Source of the DNA: DATBAT01 sp963824805
GTDB lineage: Bacteria; Acidobacteriota; Terriglobia; Terriglobales; Acidobacteriaceae
NCBI GenBank assembly: GCA_963824805.1
Contig: CAWGQZ010000053.1
Span: forward strand, 18,700-82,699
Direction: 5' to 3'
DNA: 64,000 bases
Part shown: positions 34,233 through 43,578 of the stretch, one piece after another
How positions within the stretch are numbered: the stretch's first letter is position 1
Layout of the letters: each line of letters starts with the position of its first letter
Made by a program: the position numbers and the translations under genes
The notes under the pieces: model-generated
What the model was told of the DNA's origin: nothing
The model's database searches: none
What the model saw: the letters and a program-made list of their open reading frames with translations, nothing else

Positions 34233-36455
34233 CTATTTACTTCTAACCACTATTTTGGCTGAAGACACGTTGTCCGCTCGGTCATATACGCGGACCACCA
34301 CAACGTGATCGAGGCCCGCATTGTCAGCCGGCTGTGCCTTCGAGTCTTGCGGTATCGGCGCTAAGAAGTCGTAATTCTCCGTCTTCGAGTCGGAAATTTG
34401 CCCGACTGGTTCGGCGAATTGCCAATCGCTGGCATCCACCGAATATTCCGCGCGCTTGATGGGAGAGAAGCTGTCTTCTCCGCGAAATGTTACCCGAATC
34501 CTGCCGCCTTCCGACGTGGCCTTGAGATTTATGACTTGGGGCGGTGTGGTGTCGATTTCAAAGCGCTGGCTCATCCGTTCCGCGTGGAGACCCTCCCCGG
34601 GCGCATGCGAAGGCTGGTCGGAAGCTACGATCTTAAAAGTGTATCCCCCGTCCGGCAATAACGACGAGTCAAACGAATAAAACTTGTCGGCTAGATTTTC
34701 TTTCAACAAAAGCCAGCGAGTTTCGCCATCTCCACGATAAAAAATGGCATACACCATCTGGTCGTCGTTATCGTCATGAACCGTCCACCGGATTCCAATC
34801 GAGTCCGTATCGTGAATGCTGGGCGGAGGCGGCTCAAACTTCGGCTGCGATGGGCTGCCACTGGGATTCGTACTCAAAGTAATTTCGACGCCACCGGGAC
34901 GTGCCACCGGTTGATAACGCACCCCCGACTGCACATTCACTTCGTCGAAGTCCGGGGCGACGTTCTTGGGCAAGTAATTAACCGTAACCATCTCCAGCTG
35001 CGGCGTCACAGGACCGCTGTGCAGCACGGCCTTCCACTGCAGAAATCGGGCTGCCGGGACACCGATAGCCACGTCTTTCTGCAAATCGACCCGCGTCCAG
35101 GCACTCCAGTGGCGGTCGGGATTATCGACATTTCCGCTACGCGCGAATAAATCGATTGTCCCGGTGCCGCGGAATTCCATTCGGCCCCAGCGTGAAAATA
35201 TTTGAGCGTCGAGCACATCGCTTATGTAGGTCCCTTCTGAAGCGGGATTGCCGCCCACAAGAAAAATCTTTCCCAGATTGCTGGTGGCGGCGTAAATCCC
35301 ACCGCTCTGCGACTTGGCAAATCCGGTGACTTGCGTAGCGCTGGCATCGAGCAAGTCAGTGTAGCGGTCCTCTCCAGGGATGGCGTAGATATGTCCCTGA
35401 TTGCCGGTGCCGGCCAGTAGTTGTCCCTGTGCGTCAAAGGTCAGCGCGTAGACCAAGTTGTCGCGGGAGGACCAGACCTGAGTTGGAGAGCCATCACTGG
35501 CGATGCGGTAGATTTCTGATCCGCCGGTGGCAGCCGCCGTCGCCCCTGGGGTACGGTTTAGCAGGATTGACTGACCGGCAGCTGCGCCACCCGGGCCGGT
35601 TGCGGGCGGATTTTGCCCTCCAGCCGTTACTCCGGGAACCATCATGATGATCGGTGTCGTTGGCGCAGCTGAAGAACCGGCTGTCGAATGCTTCTCCCCA
35701 ACCCCGGCTGCATAGATATTGCCGGACTTGTCAATCGTTAGGGCTGTGATTTCCTTCTTGGGCGCGCTGTAGAGCACGAAAGCGTCACCGTTCGGTGAAA
35801 TCCGATAGATAAGGCCGCTTCCGTCGGAGCCTGCAATCAGATTTCCCTGATTGTCGAGAGCGAGCACCCGGATGTGAGCTTCGTCACTCTTGAAAAAGAC
35901 GGAAGAAGTGGCCTTTGCAGTAACCCGGAAAATTTGCCCATTGTCCCCCGTCGCCACGAAGAGATTGCCCGCGTTGTCGAGAGCAAGGTCCCATATGTAC
36001 TTTGTGCCGGGCTCAAAGTAGACAGAAGAACTCCACTCTGAGGTGCTACTTCCCTTCTCCGCGGTCTGCTTGGAGTCGGTCTTAGCCTTGCGCTCGATGC
36101 GGTAGACCTTGCCATCCGGGTTGGTGGCCGCATAGAGAACTCCTGACTTATCGACGACCAGGGCCTGTACCTGCAGCTCTTGAGGCTCGAATATCGGGGC
36201 CGCCTTGCCGTCCGCGGTCACAAAATAAACCCTCGCTGGGGAACCGGCGGCGGCAAACAACTCACCGTTGTTCCCCGCGGCTACTGCCCAGATGTAGCTG
36301 GAGGGGGTTGTCACCAACGACTTGAAAGAAGGCGCAAGCTCGAGTCCGCCTGTACTGCGAAGGGCGACACCATTCGACGTACCCTTGCTGAGTTCGTCGA
36401 AGGTGGACTGTTGCCAGGTACGCGTGCCTTCCGCGGCAGCAACGCCGGCGAACAA
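34233..36455 (-). CDS. Secreted beta-propeller protein (signal peptide partly out of frame)
   Basis: 740 aa as read from a TTG at 36455. The bulk consists of repeated propeller blades with the pattern ALVVDKSGVLYAATNPDGKV, LALDNAGNLFVATGDNGQIF, LALDNQGNLIAGSDGSGLIY and LTIDKSGNIYAAG, about 40-50 residues apart, over residues 40-380. The C-terminal 350 residues are beta-rich and include Fn3/Ig-like segments (IRWTVHDDNDDQMVYAIFYR). Just upstream in the same frame VISISIALFAGVAAAE is a clear signal peptide core, but a stop (36489-36491) cuts it from any start. A TTG at 36507 in the next frame gives LAIRHLIAR; one base of the GC repeat near 36480-36487 would join them. Function unknown; likely periplasmic or surface. 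Confidence 0.75.
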   Translation of the reverse strand: MFAGVAAAEGTRTWQQSTFDELSKGTSNGVALRSTGGLELAPSFKSLVTTPSSYIWAVAAGNNGELFAAAGSPARVYFVTADGKAAPIFEPQELQVQALVVDKSGVLYAATNPDGKVYRIERKAKTDSKQTAEKGSSTSEWSSSVYFEPGTKYIWDLALDNAGNLFVATGDNGQIFRVTAKATSSVFFKSDEAHIRVLALDNQGNLIAGSDGSGLIYRISPNGDAFVLYSAPKKEITALTIDKSGNIYAAGVGEKHSTAGSSAAPTTPIIMMVPGVTAGGQNPPATGPGGAAAGQSILLNRTPGATAAATGGSEIYRIASDGSPTQVWSSRDNLVYALTFDAQGQLLAGTGNQGHIYAIPGEDRYTDLLDASATQVTGFAKSQSGGIYAATSNLGKIFLVGGNPASEGTYISDVLDAQIFSRWGRMEFRGTGTIDLFARSGNVDNPDRHWSAWTRVDLQKDVAIGVPAARFLQWKAVLHSGPVTPQLEMVTVNYLPKNVAPDFDEVNVQSGVRYQPVARPGGVEITLSTNPSGSPSQPKFEPPPPSIHDTDSIGIRWTVHDDNDDQMVYAIFYRGDGETRWLLLKENLADKFYSFDSSLLPDGGYTFKIVASDQPSHAPGEGLHAERMSQRFEIDTTPPQVINLKATSEGGRIRVTFRGEDSFSPIKRAEYSVDASDWQFAEPVGQISDSKTENYDFLAPIPQDSKAQPADNAGLDHVVVVRVYDRADNVSSAKIVVRSK

Positions 36456-36566
36456 TGCAATCGAAATGGAAATGACAACTGCGCGCGATTAAATGGCGGA
36501 TAGCCAAAGCAATACCTCAATAAGCGTGGAAAGAAATTTCAGAGTACCACGGTGGAAAGTACAAGC

Positions 36567-36588
36567 GCCGGGTACCGAGGTACCCGGC
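36567..36588. repeat. Perfect 10-bp palindromic hairpin
   Basis: GCCGGGTACC and GGTACCCGGC are separated by GA. It lies in the 146 bp between the S55 peptidase stop and the propeller protein start on the minus strand. No T tract, so it could be a repeat element or a processing site rather than a terminator. Confidence 0.5.
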
Positions 36589-36601
36589 ATGAAAACGTGG
36601 C

Positions 36602-38386
36602 CTACTTGATATTGATGGTCAGAACCTGAGCGCCTGATACTACGAAATCAAGCGGAGTGGTGGATGCTTCATTGACGGAAGACTCCGCGCGTACCACCAT
36701 GTCCTGGGTGCTGCGCATTCCATCCATAACGTTCATGATGGAAAGCGGCAGGGTCGGCATTACTTTGTCGGCGACCGTCGCCTCCGGGTCTGACTCCAGC
36801 AACGAAACATACACCCGGTTATTCATGTGCTGTTTGTTGAGCAAAGAAATCGTGGAAGCCAGGTCCATTTTGCGGGCGAACTGGGCGGAGCCCGGACGAA
36901 AGCGATCCAGCGTATCGCCGTCACTTACCAAAATGCGCAGCGGACCCTTGGAGGCCGAAGCCGGGATGTGGACCGGGATGTGCTGCACGATTCCCTCTCC
37001 ACGATAGGGTCGGAGCATAGCTTCGATGTTGATGGTCTCACCCGGACGGGCTTCGGTGCCATCGGTGCGCGCGCTTTCCAGACGTGCCCAGCGTCGCTCG
37101 CGAACCAGCTCGAAATCGAGCTGAACGTCCTTGATGTCAGGGACGTTGTACGGATTGTCGTAAATTCGGCCAAAGCGATCGCCCATGGATATCGCTGCAA
37201 GCATGGCAGCCGGCTGTCCGCCATCGGCCGGGGTGAACATGTTCTGCATCGAGACCGATGGGTAGCCGTTCAGGTTGATACTGCCGCTCATGTGATAAGT
37301 AATTTCTTCGCCGTATTCGTTCACTCCGTGCAATGCGTTGAAGACCGTAGCCATCATCGCAACCGGGCTCAGGCGGGCATTGTTGAGCACTTCGTAGTGG
37401 AATTCGCGGCTGGCGGGCCCGCCATGAATCGTCAGCGTGACCGGAATCATGTCCGGTTTCTTGTTGAACTCTCCGAGAATACCGGTGTGACGGTCCTGAA
37501 CGAATGAGCCGACCGCCTCAGTGGCATTCACAATCTTGAAAGCGTTCAGGGGCGACGGCAGTGTAGCCAGCACCTGCGCCTTAGTCATGGGCAGAGCAAC
37601 CGAACCGAACTGGAGGAGCGGGTGCCCGCAAGCCAATAAGTTGTTAGCGTCGACATAGGTGACGGTGCAGGTGGCGGCAATATCCATGTCGCCACGGACT
37701 AGGATTGCACTCACCGCGGAACCCGGCTCCAGAGGCTCCGGTTGTTTAACGTCACTGACGGAGCCAACTCCCATCACCGGAACGATACCCGCCGATGCGA
37801 ATTGCGAAGAAAACATCTGGACGGCGTCCTGCGAAAATCCGCTGAAAACTAGAGGTGCGTCAATCGGCTTCAGGTAGTTGGCGAAATTCGCGACGGGGGG
37901 CATCGCCAGACCTGGACTGGAGACTTTGACCGGCTCGCCAGCTACGGCTTTCACCGGAGGCGCCTGGTTCATCGGGTTCCGGTCCATGGCATTGATTTCG
38001 AGCATTTCGGCGATGGGGGTAACCCCGGCGATTGGCTCCTTGGAAAATTCACCGATACGAAAAGCCAAAGCGCCGGCCAGCTTGCCGTCAAAATAGACCG
38101 GACTGCCGCTCATCCCGGCCACCACGCCGGTGTACTCGGCTTTCTTACCGCCGAGCCGGACCAGAATGATATCGCCCTTGGGCCCGTTAGCATTCTTCAG
38201 GACACCCAGGACCTCGACGTCCATGGGCTCTGGCTTGGTTCCCTGAAATACGGTATAGGCGGTGCCATGCATTCCAGCATGAATGTCCTTAACCGCGATG
38301 GTCTTATAAGGCGTGAAGGTTTGGGATTGCAGGGCGGGTGACAGCGAAATGCACAACACGACACACGAGAAAAACAACCGTCTCAT
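36602..38386 (-). CDS. SpoIVB-type (S55) serine peptidase domain protein
   Basis: 594 aa. After a signal peptide (RLFFSCVVLCISLSPALQS), an N-terminal PDZ-like part leads to the S55 peptidase core: MHGTAYTVFQGTKPEPMDVE, ILVRLGG and VVAGMSGSPVYFDGKLAGAL, where GMSGSPV should hold the nucleophile Ser. The upstream His expected in the SpoIVB fold is in GMHGTA. The remaining ~350 residues are an acidobacterial extension without clear similarity. SpoIVB activates a sporulation sigma factor in Bacillus; outside spore formers this family has no established target. It ends upstream of the propeller gene on the same strand. Confidence 0.85.
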   Translation of the reverse strand: MRRLFFSCVVLCISLSPALQSQTFTPYKTIAVKDIHAGMHGTAYTVFQGTKPEPMDVEVLGVLKNANGPKGDIILVRLGGKKAEYTGVVAGMSGSPVYFDGKLAGALAFRIGEFSKEPIAGVTPIAEMLEINAMDRNPMNQAPPVKAVAGEPVKVSSPGLAMPPVANFANYLKPIDAPLVFSGFSQDAVQMFSSQFASAGIVPVMGVGSVSDVKQPEPLEPGSAVSAILVRGDMDIAATCTVTYVDANNLLACGHPLLQFGSVALPMTKAQVLATLPSPLNAFKIVNATEAVGSFVQDRHTGILGEFNKKPDMIPVTLTIHGGPASREFHYEVLNNARLSPVAMMATVFNALHGVNEYGEEITYHMSGSINLNGYPSVSMQNMFTPADGGQPAAMLAAISMGDRFGRIYDNPYNVPDIKDVQLDFELVRERRWARLESARTDGTEARPGETINIEAMLRPYRGEGIVQHIPVHIPASASKGPLRILVSDGDTLDRFRPGSAQFARKMDLASTISLLNKQHMNNRVYVSLLESDPEATVADKVMPTLPLSIMNVMDGMRSTQDMVVRAESSVNEASTTPLDFVVSGAQVLTINIK

Positions 38387-38540
38387 GAATTATCCCCGGA
38401 AGACCCAACAAAGGTCTGCCAACAACAAAAGCATTCTCGACAACTTTCGTTCTTTTTCTTGCTAACGGGAGAGGAATCGCGATCAAGCAAAACATCCCAA
38501 CCGCGAACTTGTTGCGTCTATACTAACATAGGTTTTTCGC

Positions 38541-38546
38541 AAGGAG
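38541..38546 (+). promoter_or_regulatory. Shine-Dalgarno of the VWA gene
   Basis: AAGGAG four bases before the ATG at 38551; it fixes this start. Confidence 0.7.
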
Positions 38547-38550
38547 CCGC

Positions 38551-39762
38551 ATGTTCCGCACCCCAGTAATGCGCCTCTCCGAATTAGTTCGGAGGCCATT
38601 TGTCCCTATTTTTCTGATAGTTATAGCTTTGGCTTTAGCAGCCGTGGCTGGCCCCTTGATGGCCCAAGACCAGGCCCCCTCCACCAACGACAATCCCAAT
38701 AAGCAGGAAACCCCGCCTGAGGCCGGTGGACCGCAAAATGACGTTGGCCCATATGCCATCCCTAAGAAGAAAGAGGAGCCACCTGCTCCCCCGCCGGAGC
38801 GGCCCAAGAAGATTGAGGGCATGCCGGACTACTCCATCCGGGTGGATGTGCCGCTGGTGAATGTCGATGTCATGGTCACCACCAAAGAGGGCCAGTTCAT
38901 TCCCGGGATGAAGAAAGAGAACTTCAAGGTCTACGAGGACGGAGTTGCGCAGAACGTCATTAATTTCAACCAGTCAGAAGCCCCGATCACGGCGGTGATG
39001 CTCATCGAATTTGCCTCGACGAATTACTACTTCATGGTCGATGCCCTTAATGCGTCTTACACCTTTGCCAGCAATTTGCGAAAAAATGATTGGATTGCCG
39101 TGGAATCCTACGACATGAGACCGCACATCCTGGTGGACTTCACTCAGGACAAGCGGGCGGTTATGGGAGGGCTGGGGGAGTTGCGCTTTCCCGGCTTCGC
39201 TGAAACCAACCTATTTGACGCGCTGTATGACACTCTGGATCGGCTCGATAGGATCGAAGGGAGAAAGTACATTATCCTGATCAGCACCGGAGTTGACACC
39301 TTCAGCAAACTGAACCTTGATCAGATTCTGAAAAAGGTAAAGACCACGAAAGATATTACGATCTTTCCAGTCAGCGTGGGGCGTGCCTTACGGGAATATA
39401 TGGAAAGTCATGGCAGGGCGGCGCCGCACGGAATGGGTATCCCGATTTCCAATATGGACTACCTGCAAGCGGACAATCAGTTGAACACCTTCGCAAAAAT
39501 GACAGGCGGCCGGGCGTATTTCCCTCGGTTCCAGGGCGAGTTGCCGGAGATCTTCCACGACATCACTTCGGACATTCACCAGCAGTACTCGCTGTCCTAC
39601 CACCCGACCAATCCGAAGCTCGACGGCACTTATCGCAAGCTGAAGGTAGAGGTCGTGGCCCCGGATGGCGGGCATTTAAAAGTAAAGGATCAGCACGGTA
39701 AGGACGTTAAATACGAAATCGTTGCCCGCGACGGCTACACCGCGAAACACACCGTCGATTAG
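38551..39762 (+). CDS. Acidobacterial VWFA-related domain protein
   Basis: 403 aa. A signal/membrane segment (FLIVIALALAAVAGPLMAQ) is followed by a Pro/Glu/Lys-rich linker (about 50-90) and the VWFA-related domain (about 95-375) opening with IRVDVPLVNVDVMVTTKEGQ and GMKKENFKVYEDG, characteristic of the acidobacterial family. The first metal-site motif, usually DxSxS, is EFASTN here, so metal binding may be lost, while the Thr of ETNLFDAL and Asp of STGVDTFS remain. The role is unknown; proteins like this are abundant in Acidobacteriota and are thought to act at the cell surface. The gene is divergent from the S55 peptidase. Confidence 0.9.
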   Translation: MFRTPVMRLSELVRRPFVPIFLIVIALALAAVAGPLMAQDQAPSTNDNPNKQETPPEAGGPQNDVGPYAIPKKKEEPPAPPPERPKKIEGMPDYSIRVDVPLVNVDVMVTTKEGQFIPGMKKENFKVYEDGVAQNVINFNQSEAPITAVMLIEFASTNYYFMVDALNASYTFASNLRKNDWIAVESYDMRPHILVDFTQDKRAVMGGLGELRFPGFAETNLFDALYDTLDRLDRIEGRKYIILISTGVDTFSKLNLDQILKKVKTTKDITIFPVSVGRALREYMESHGRAAPHGMGIPISNMDYLQADNQLNTFAKMTGGRAYFPRFQGELPEIFHDITSDIHQQYSLSYHPTNPKLDGTYRKLKVEVVAPDGGHLKVKDQHGKDVKYEIVARDGYTAKHTVD

Positions 39763-40490
39763 TGAACGTGGGCAACCTGATCTAGCAAGAAGAGAAGACC
39801 TACGCCCAGGAATACCACCAGAGCCATTTTTACCCCCGGCTCATGATTCACCTCGGGCATGAGGTCAGTCGCGGCCACGTAGATGGTGACTCCAGCCGCC
39901 AAAGGCAGTCCATAGCTCACCTGGTGGCGAAAGAGGGCCATGGTGAACACGCCTGCCAGGGTTGCTGCTCCTAGGACCATCGATGAACCCCAGGCGATGC
40001 TGCGGCTGCGGCCGCTGGCCAACATAATGGAAGCGACCGTGAAGCCCTCCGGAATCTTGTGCAGGAAAACGGCAAGAAAGATGATCCAGCCCAGCCAGTT
40101 GGAAACTATGAAGCCTGAAGCGATGGCAATTCCGTCAAAGAAAGTATGGATGATCAGGCCAATCAGAATTGAATAGCTCTTGTGGTTGTGGACGAATTGC
40201 TCATTGTGCGTCTCTTCTCCAAAGTGGAAGTGCGGGGTGACGGTGTGCTCGAAGAAATGAATGATGAGATATCCAACCAGCACAAACAAAGCGCCACGAT
40301 TGCCGCTGAGGGCGAGGCTCGTGGGAAGGAGTTCCACCAGAGCCGTCGCCAACATGAACCCCGCGCCCAGCGCCACGAAATACTTTAGGTAAGAGCGATC
40401 CCAATGCTTGTGCACGATAATCGCGCCGCCAAAGACGTTGGCGGCCGCAGCGGTTAAGCCGAGGAAAATGCTCAGCAGGATGGGGTGCAT
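39759..40490 (-). CDS. ZIP family metal transporter
   Basis: 243 aa with seven to eight membrane helices. The central metal-site helices are visible: IHTFFDGIAIASGF (HxxxD variant with the key His and Asp) and FLHKIPEGFTVASIM (HKxPEG). A histidine-rich loop FEHTVTPHFHFGEETHNEQF-like stretch lies between helices 3 and 4. ZIP proteins bring zinc or other divalent metals into the cytoplasm. Its stop overlaps the VWA gene stop by 4 bp (convergent). No metalloregulator is adjacent. Confidence 0.92.
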   Translation of the reverse strand: MHPILLSIFLGLTAAAANVFGGAIIVHKHWDRSYLKYFVALGAGFMLATALVELLPTSLALSGNRGALFVLVGYLIIHFFEHTVTPHFHFGEETHNEQFVHNHKSYSILIGLIIHTFFDGIAIASGFIVSNWLGWIIFLAVFLHKIPEGFTVASIMLASGRSRSIAWGSSMVLGAATLAGVFTMALFRHQVSYGLPLAAGVTIYVAATDLMPEVNHEPGVKMALVVFLGVGLLFLLDQVAHVH

Positions 40491-40644
40491 GCGAGCCAGA
40501 ATGATAACAGGGAGATAAACGCTGGTTCATTGTTTCGCGTCCTGAGTTCTCAGTCAGGCCGCGGTCGGATAGCACTGCTAAGCCGCTAATGATCTTGCTT
40601 AACTCAGCGCACCTAGCCGACGAAGAATTATGAACTAGAGTTCC

Positions 40645-41730
40645 TTATCCGCTGTGCCGAACATGCATAACATCGCCGTCCTGGACGATATAGTCTTTCC
40701 CTTCCAGGCGGAGAATGCCCTTGGCGCGAGCGTTGGCTTCCGAGCCGGCTTCGAGAAGCTGATCCCATCGGATGGTTTCAGCGCGGATGAAGTGCTTCTG
40801 CAGATCGGAATGTATGGCCCCGGCAGCTTCAGCAGCACGGGTGTTAACAGGGATTGTCCAGGCACGACATTCGTCTTCGCCGGCGGTGAAGAAAGAAATC
40901 AAGCCAAGCAGACGGTAGCTGGTGCGGATCAGGCGGGTAAGTCCACTTTCGGTCAGGCCGTAGCTACCCAGAAATTCGGCGGCATCTTCTTCGCTCATTT
41001 CCGCGAGTTCGGCTTCCACTCTACCGCAGATGGCGGTAGCACCTGAGTTGGGACGAGAGGCGACTTCGGTCAGGCCATATTTTGTGACTGCCTCATCCAG
41101 TTCTTTTCCGAGTTCCGTACTCTCGCTGACGTTCAACACGTAGAGGATGGGCTTTTCGCTGAGGAACATGAATCCACGCAAACGCTTTTTGTCTTCGGGA
41201 GTCATCTCCATCTCGCGCAACGGGCGTTCCGACTCGATCTGCGCTTTGGCGCGTTTCAGAAGCTCGAATTCCTTCTCCAGCTCAGCAGTCTTCATCTTTT
41301 TCAGGTCTTTTTCCACGCGCTCCAGTCGCTTTTCGATCTGCCCAAGATCGCTGACCATCATGTCAAATTCGACATTCTTGATGTCACGGAGGGGGTCAAC
41401 GGGACCGACGTGCGGGATGGATGGGTCGTCGAAAGCCCGCACTACGTGCGCCAGAGCATCAACATTGCGTAAGTGGCTGAGAAATGCCGTCTCTTTGAGG
41501 GCTTCCTGGCCGATGGCGCCGACATCGACATATTCGACTGCTGCATGCGTCAACTTCTTGGGATCGTAAAGTGCAGCCAGTTTATCCAGACGCTCGTCCG
41601 GTACTTTCGCCACTCCAATGTGGGCTTCACGAGGGTTGGCATAGCCCTGATCGGATATCTGGGCCTTAGTGAGAATTCGAAACAAAGAGGATTTGCCTAC
41701 CTGGGGCAGGCCGATGATGCCGGTTTTCAT
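40645..41730 (-). CDS. ychF: Redox-regulated ATPase YchF (OLA1 type)
   Basis: 361 aa from the ATG at 41730; a longer frame to 41883 would add 51 residues that look non-coding, and the chosen start gives the canonical MKTGIIGLPQVGKSSLF. G1 is GLPQVGKS; the G4 position is VLNVSE (typical of the ATP-preferring YchF group). A helical coiled-coil insert (about 120-185, EKRLERVEKDLKKMKTAELE) and the C-terminal TGS domain (about 265-361, SFFTAGEDECRAWTI through YIVQDGDVMHVR) are complete. YchF binds the ribosome and is a conserved housekeeping protein. Confidence 0.95.
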   Translation of the reverse strand: MKTGIIGLPQVGKSSLFRILTKAQISDQGYANPREAHIGVAKVPDERLDKLAALYDPKKLTHAAVEYVDVGAIGQEALKETAFLSHLRNVDALAHVVRAFDDPSIPHVGPVDPLRDIKNVEFDMMVSDLGQIEKRLERVEKDLKKMKTAELEKEFELLKRAKAQIESERPLREMEMTPEDKKRLRGFMFLSEKPILYVLNVSESTELGKELDEAVTKYGLTEVASRPNSGATAICGRVEAELAEMSEEDAAEFLGSYGLTESGLTRLIRTSYRLLGLISFFTAGEDECRAWTIPVNTRAAEAAGAIHSDLQKHFIRAETIRWDQLLEAGSEANARAKGILRLEGKDYIVQDGDVMHVRHSG

Positions 41731-41807
41731 AAGGTAAGGGAGTTGCAGCCTTCCGCAAGGCAAACGCGCCACTTTGAGAATAACCCAAACGCCAATGGTG
41801 TGGAACG

Positions 41808-42281
41808 CTACCGACCTGCGACCGTCAGATATACCACCACTAGGCCCAGTAGTAAGACGCCGCCTTCGAGCCGCGTCGACCAACCATGAAGCTTGTTGAA
41901 TTCGACGCGTGCGGGGTCAGTCGCAGCAACTGTGTCCACGTCGCCCATGGAGGCACGGAGACTAGCCATCTTTGGAGAGACACCGAATTGCGATGTTAGG
42001 GTAAGCAGGAGCATGACGCATATCAGAATGTGCCGCCACGCCAGCGGGTGGACAGAGCCATCGTGAAGACGCGAGTAAATCAGAGAGCTGACTAGAAAAA
42101 CTATCGCCGAGACGATTCCCATCCAGTGTAAGGAGGCGAGTGTGCGGTTCACGATATTGCCGGCAAGATGGTGGGTTGGCAGAACCGAGAAAGCGGCACG
42201 AGTAACGACCGCCGCGAAGAAGACAATCCCACCAATCCAGACAATGAGCGAAAGAACCATCAAATAGCGAAGAAGTGCCAT
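41808..42281 (-). CDS. DUF4149/TMEM205-like membrane protein
   Basis: About 157 aa from the ATG at 42281 (an ATG at 42299 is an alternative). Four membrane helices are predicted: LMVLSLIVWIGGIVFFAAVV, the stretch near WMGIVSAIVFLVSSLIY, HILICVMLLLTLTSQFG and the last GVLLLGLVVVYLTVAG. The WIGG in helix 1 and the pattern of a conserved loop before the last helix (FNKLHGWSTRLEGG) fit the DUF4149 family. Function unknown. It lies upstream of ychF on the same strand and divergently from the next membrane protein. Confidence 0.8.
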   Translation of the reverse strand: MALLRYLMVLSLIVWIGGIVFFAAVVTRAAFSVLPTHHLAGNIVNRTLASLHWMGIVSAIVFLVSSLIYSRLHDGSVHPLAWRHILICVMLLLTLTSQFGVSPKMASLRASMGDVDTVAATDPARVEFNKLHGWSTRLEGGVLLLGLVVVYLTVAGR

Positions 42282-42343
42282 GGTCGTTTTATTATGCACT
42301 CCGAACCGAATTCATTCTTCACACTCGCTTAGAATCAGCACGG

Positions 42344-42691
42344 ATGAGCACCCCGCGAAGCGACGGCGCAAGCTATTTTCTTAGCGTTGTTCTTGCACTG
42401 GCCAGCGGATGGCTGCAGATAAAAGTTCACGATCTACTTTTCACAGCATTGCTGGTTGTCGCCTCCGCCATGGTGCTGGGAGCGATGCGCCCGCAAAGCC
42501 CGTGGCGATGGGCGATTCTATTTCCTTTCGTGGTGCCGCTCACGCAGCTCTTGGCCCGGGTCGTTCTAGTCGAAAAACCAACCCGTGGGGAGGTTTACGA
42601 ATCGTTGCTCCTGCTTCTTCCGGGCATCGCCGGCGCTTATGGGGGTTCGGTGCTGCGGCAAACCCTACAGCGCGTATGGAGTGGGAACTAG
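42344..42691 (+). CDS. Small membrane protein of unknown function
   Basis: 115 aa from the ATG at 42344. Three to four hydrophobic stretches: FLSVVLALASGWLQI, LFTALLVVASAMVLGAM, WAILFPFVVPLTQLLA and LLLLLPGIAGAYGG. No family is recognised. It is separated from the DUF4149 gene by a short divergent region of about 60 bp and lies 78 bp upstream of the metallo-beta-lactamase-fold gene on the same strand. Confidence 0.65.
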   Translation: MSTPRSDGASYFLSVVLALASGWLQIKVHDLLFTALLVVASAMVLGAMRPQSPWRWAILFPFVVPLTQLLARVVLVEKPTRGEVYESLLLLLPGIAGAYGGSVLRQTLQRVWSGN

Positions 42692-42769
42692 CTCCCCTGT
42701 TTTGAACCAAGGTGCAGGCTAACCAAAAAGTTATTCTTTTTCCACGGCGGGAGCGGTTATGCTTCGCTC

Positions 42770-43573
42770 ATGGGTGTGTCTTTAACGGTGTTGGCTAGCG
42801 GCAGCCGCGGCAACACCGCGCTGGTCAGCAGCTCAAGCACGCGCGTGCTGGTTGACGCCGGCATTTCCTGCCGCGAGACTTTCAAGCGCATGAAGGCCCT
42901 GGGAGAAGACCCGCACTCCCTAAGTGGCATTCTGATAACCCACGAACATTCCGACCATGTCTATGGCCTGGCCGTACTGGCGCGCAAGCTAAATATTCCG
43001 GTTTATATGACGGAGGCCACGCACTATGCCTGGGCTCGATCCCTGCGGGATGACGCTGACGAACTCCCGAAACTAGGGCGACTGGAGGTTTTTTGTTCCG
43101 GGCGTTGCTTCCAAATCGGAGACATCGCGGTGATGCCTTTTACCATCCCGCACGATGCCGCCGATCCAGTAGGATTCACCTTCAAAGCGGAAGGCATCAA
43201 AGTAGGATTCGCGACCGATTTGGGCTATGTGCCAGTCAGTATCAGCGATCACCTACGCGGCTGCGATGTCCTGGTAATGGAATCGAATCATGATGTTGAG
43301 ATGCTCCGGGGAGGGCCGTATCCCTGGTCAGTGAAACAGAGGGTCATGAGCCGGGTTGGTCATCTTTCCAATGACTCCCTCGCGGATTTCTTCACTAACG
43401 ATTATGATGGGGATGCAGCGTACGTTGTGCTAGCGCATCTTTCCGAGCAGAACAACCATCCTGAGCTAGCACGAAGCGCGGCGGAAAAAGCCCTGGGTTC
43501 CCGCCAAACGCTGCTGCGGAATCGGGTTCTGCTGGCGACTCAATCGGAGCCGCTGCAGCCGATCCAGCTGTAG
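42770..43573 (+). CDS. Metallo-beta-lactamase-fold hydrolase (YycJ/WalJ-like)
   Basis: 267 aa. The N-terminal VLASGSRGNTALVSSSSTRV and the zinc motif THEHSDHVYG are the hallmarks of the YycJ branch of the MBL fold. Further metal ligands: His in TIPHDAADP, Asp in FATDLGYV and the ESNHDVEML motif; the C-terminal VVLAHLSEQNNHPELA completes the site. YycJ-type enzymes have been linked to DNA mismatch repair and DNase activity; this is family knowledge, not shown here. Five bases separate its stop from the next gene. Confidence 0.9.
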   Translation: MGVSLTVLASGSRGNTALVSSSSTRVLVDAGISCRETFKRMKALGEDPHSLSGILITHEHSDHVYGLAVLARKLNIPVYMTEATHYAWARSLRDDADELPKLGRLEVFCSGRCFQIGDIAVMPFTIPHDAADPVGFTFKAEGIKVGFATDLGYVPVSISDHLRGCDVLVMESNHDVEMLRGGPYPWSVKQRVMSRVGHLSNDSLADFFTNDYDGDAAYVVLAHLSEQNNHPELARSAAEKALGSRQTLLRNRVLLATQSEPLQPIQL

Positions 43574-43578
43574 CCACT

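Noticed and set aside
41731..41883. N-terminal extension of YchF by 51 residues
   Set aside because: YchF proteins begin directly with the G1 loop; the extension overlaps the next gene's end.
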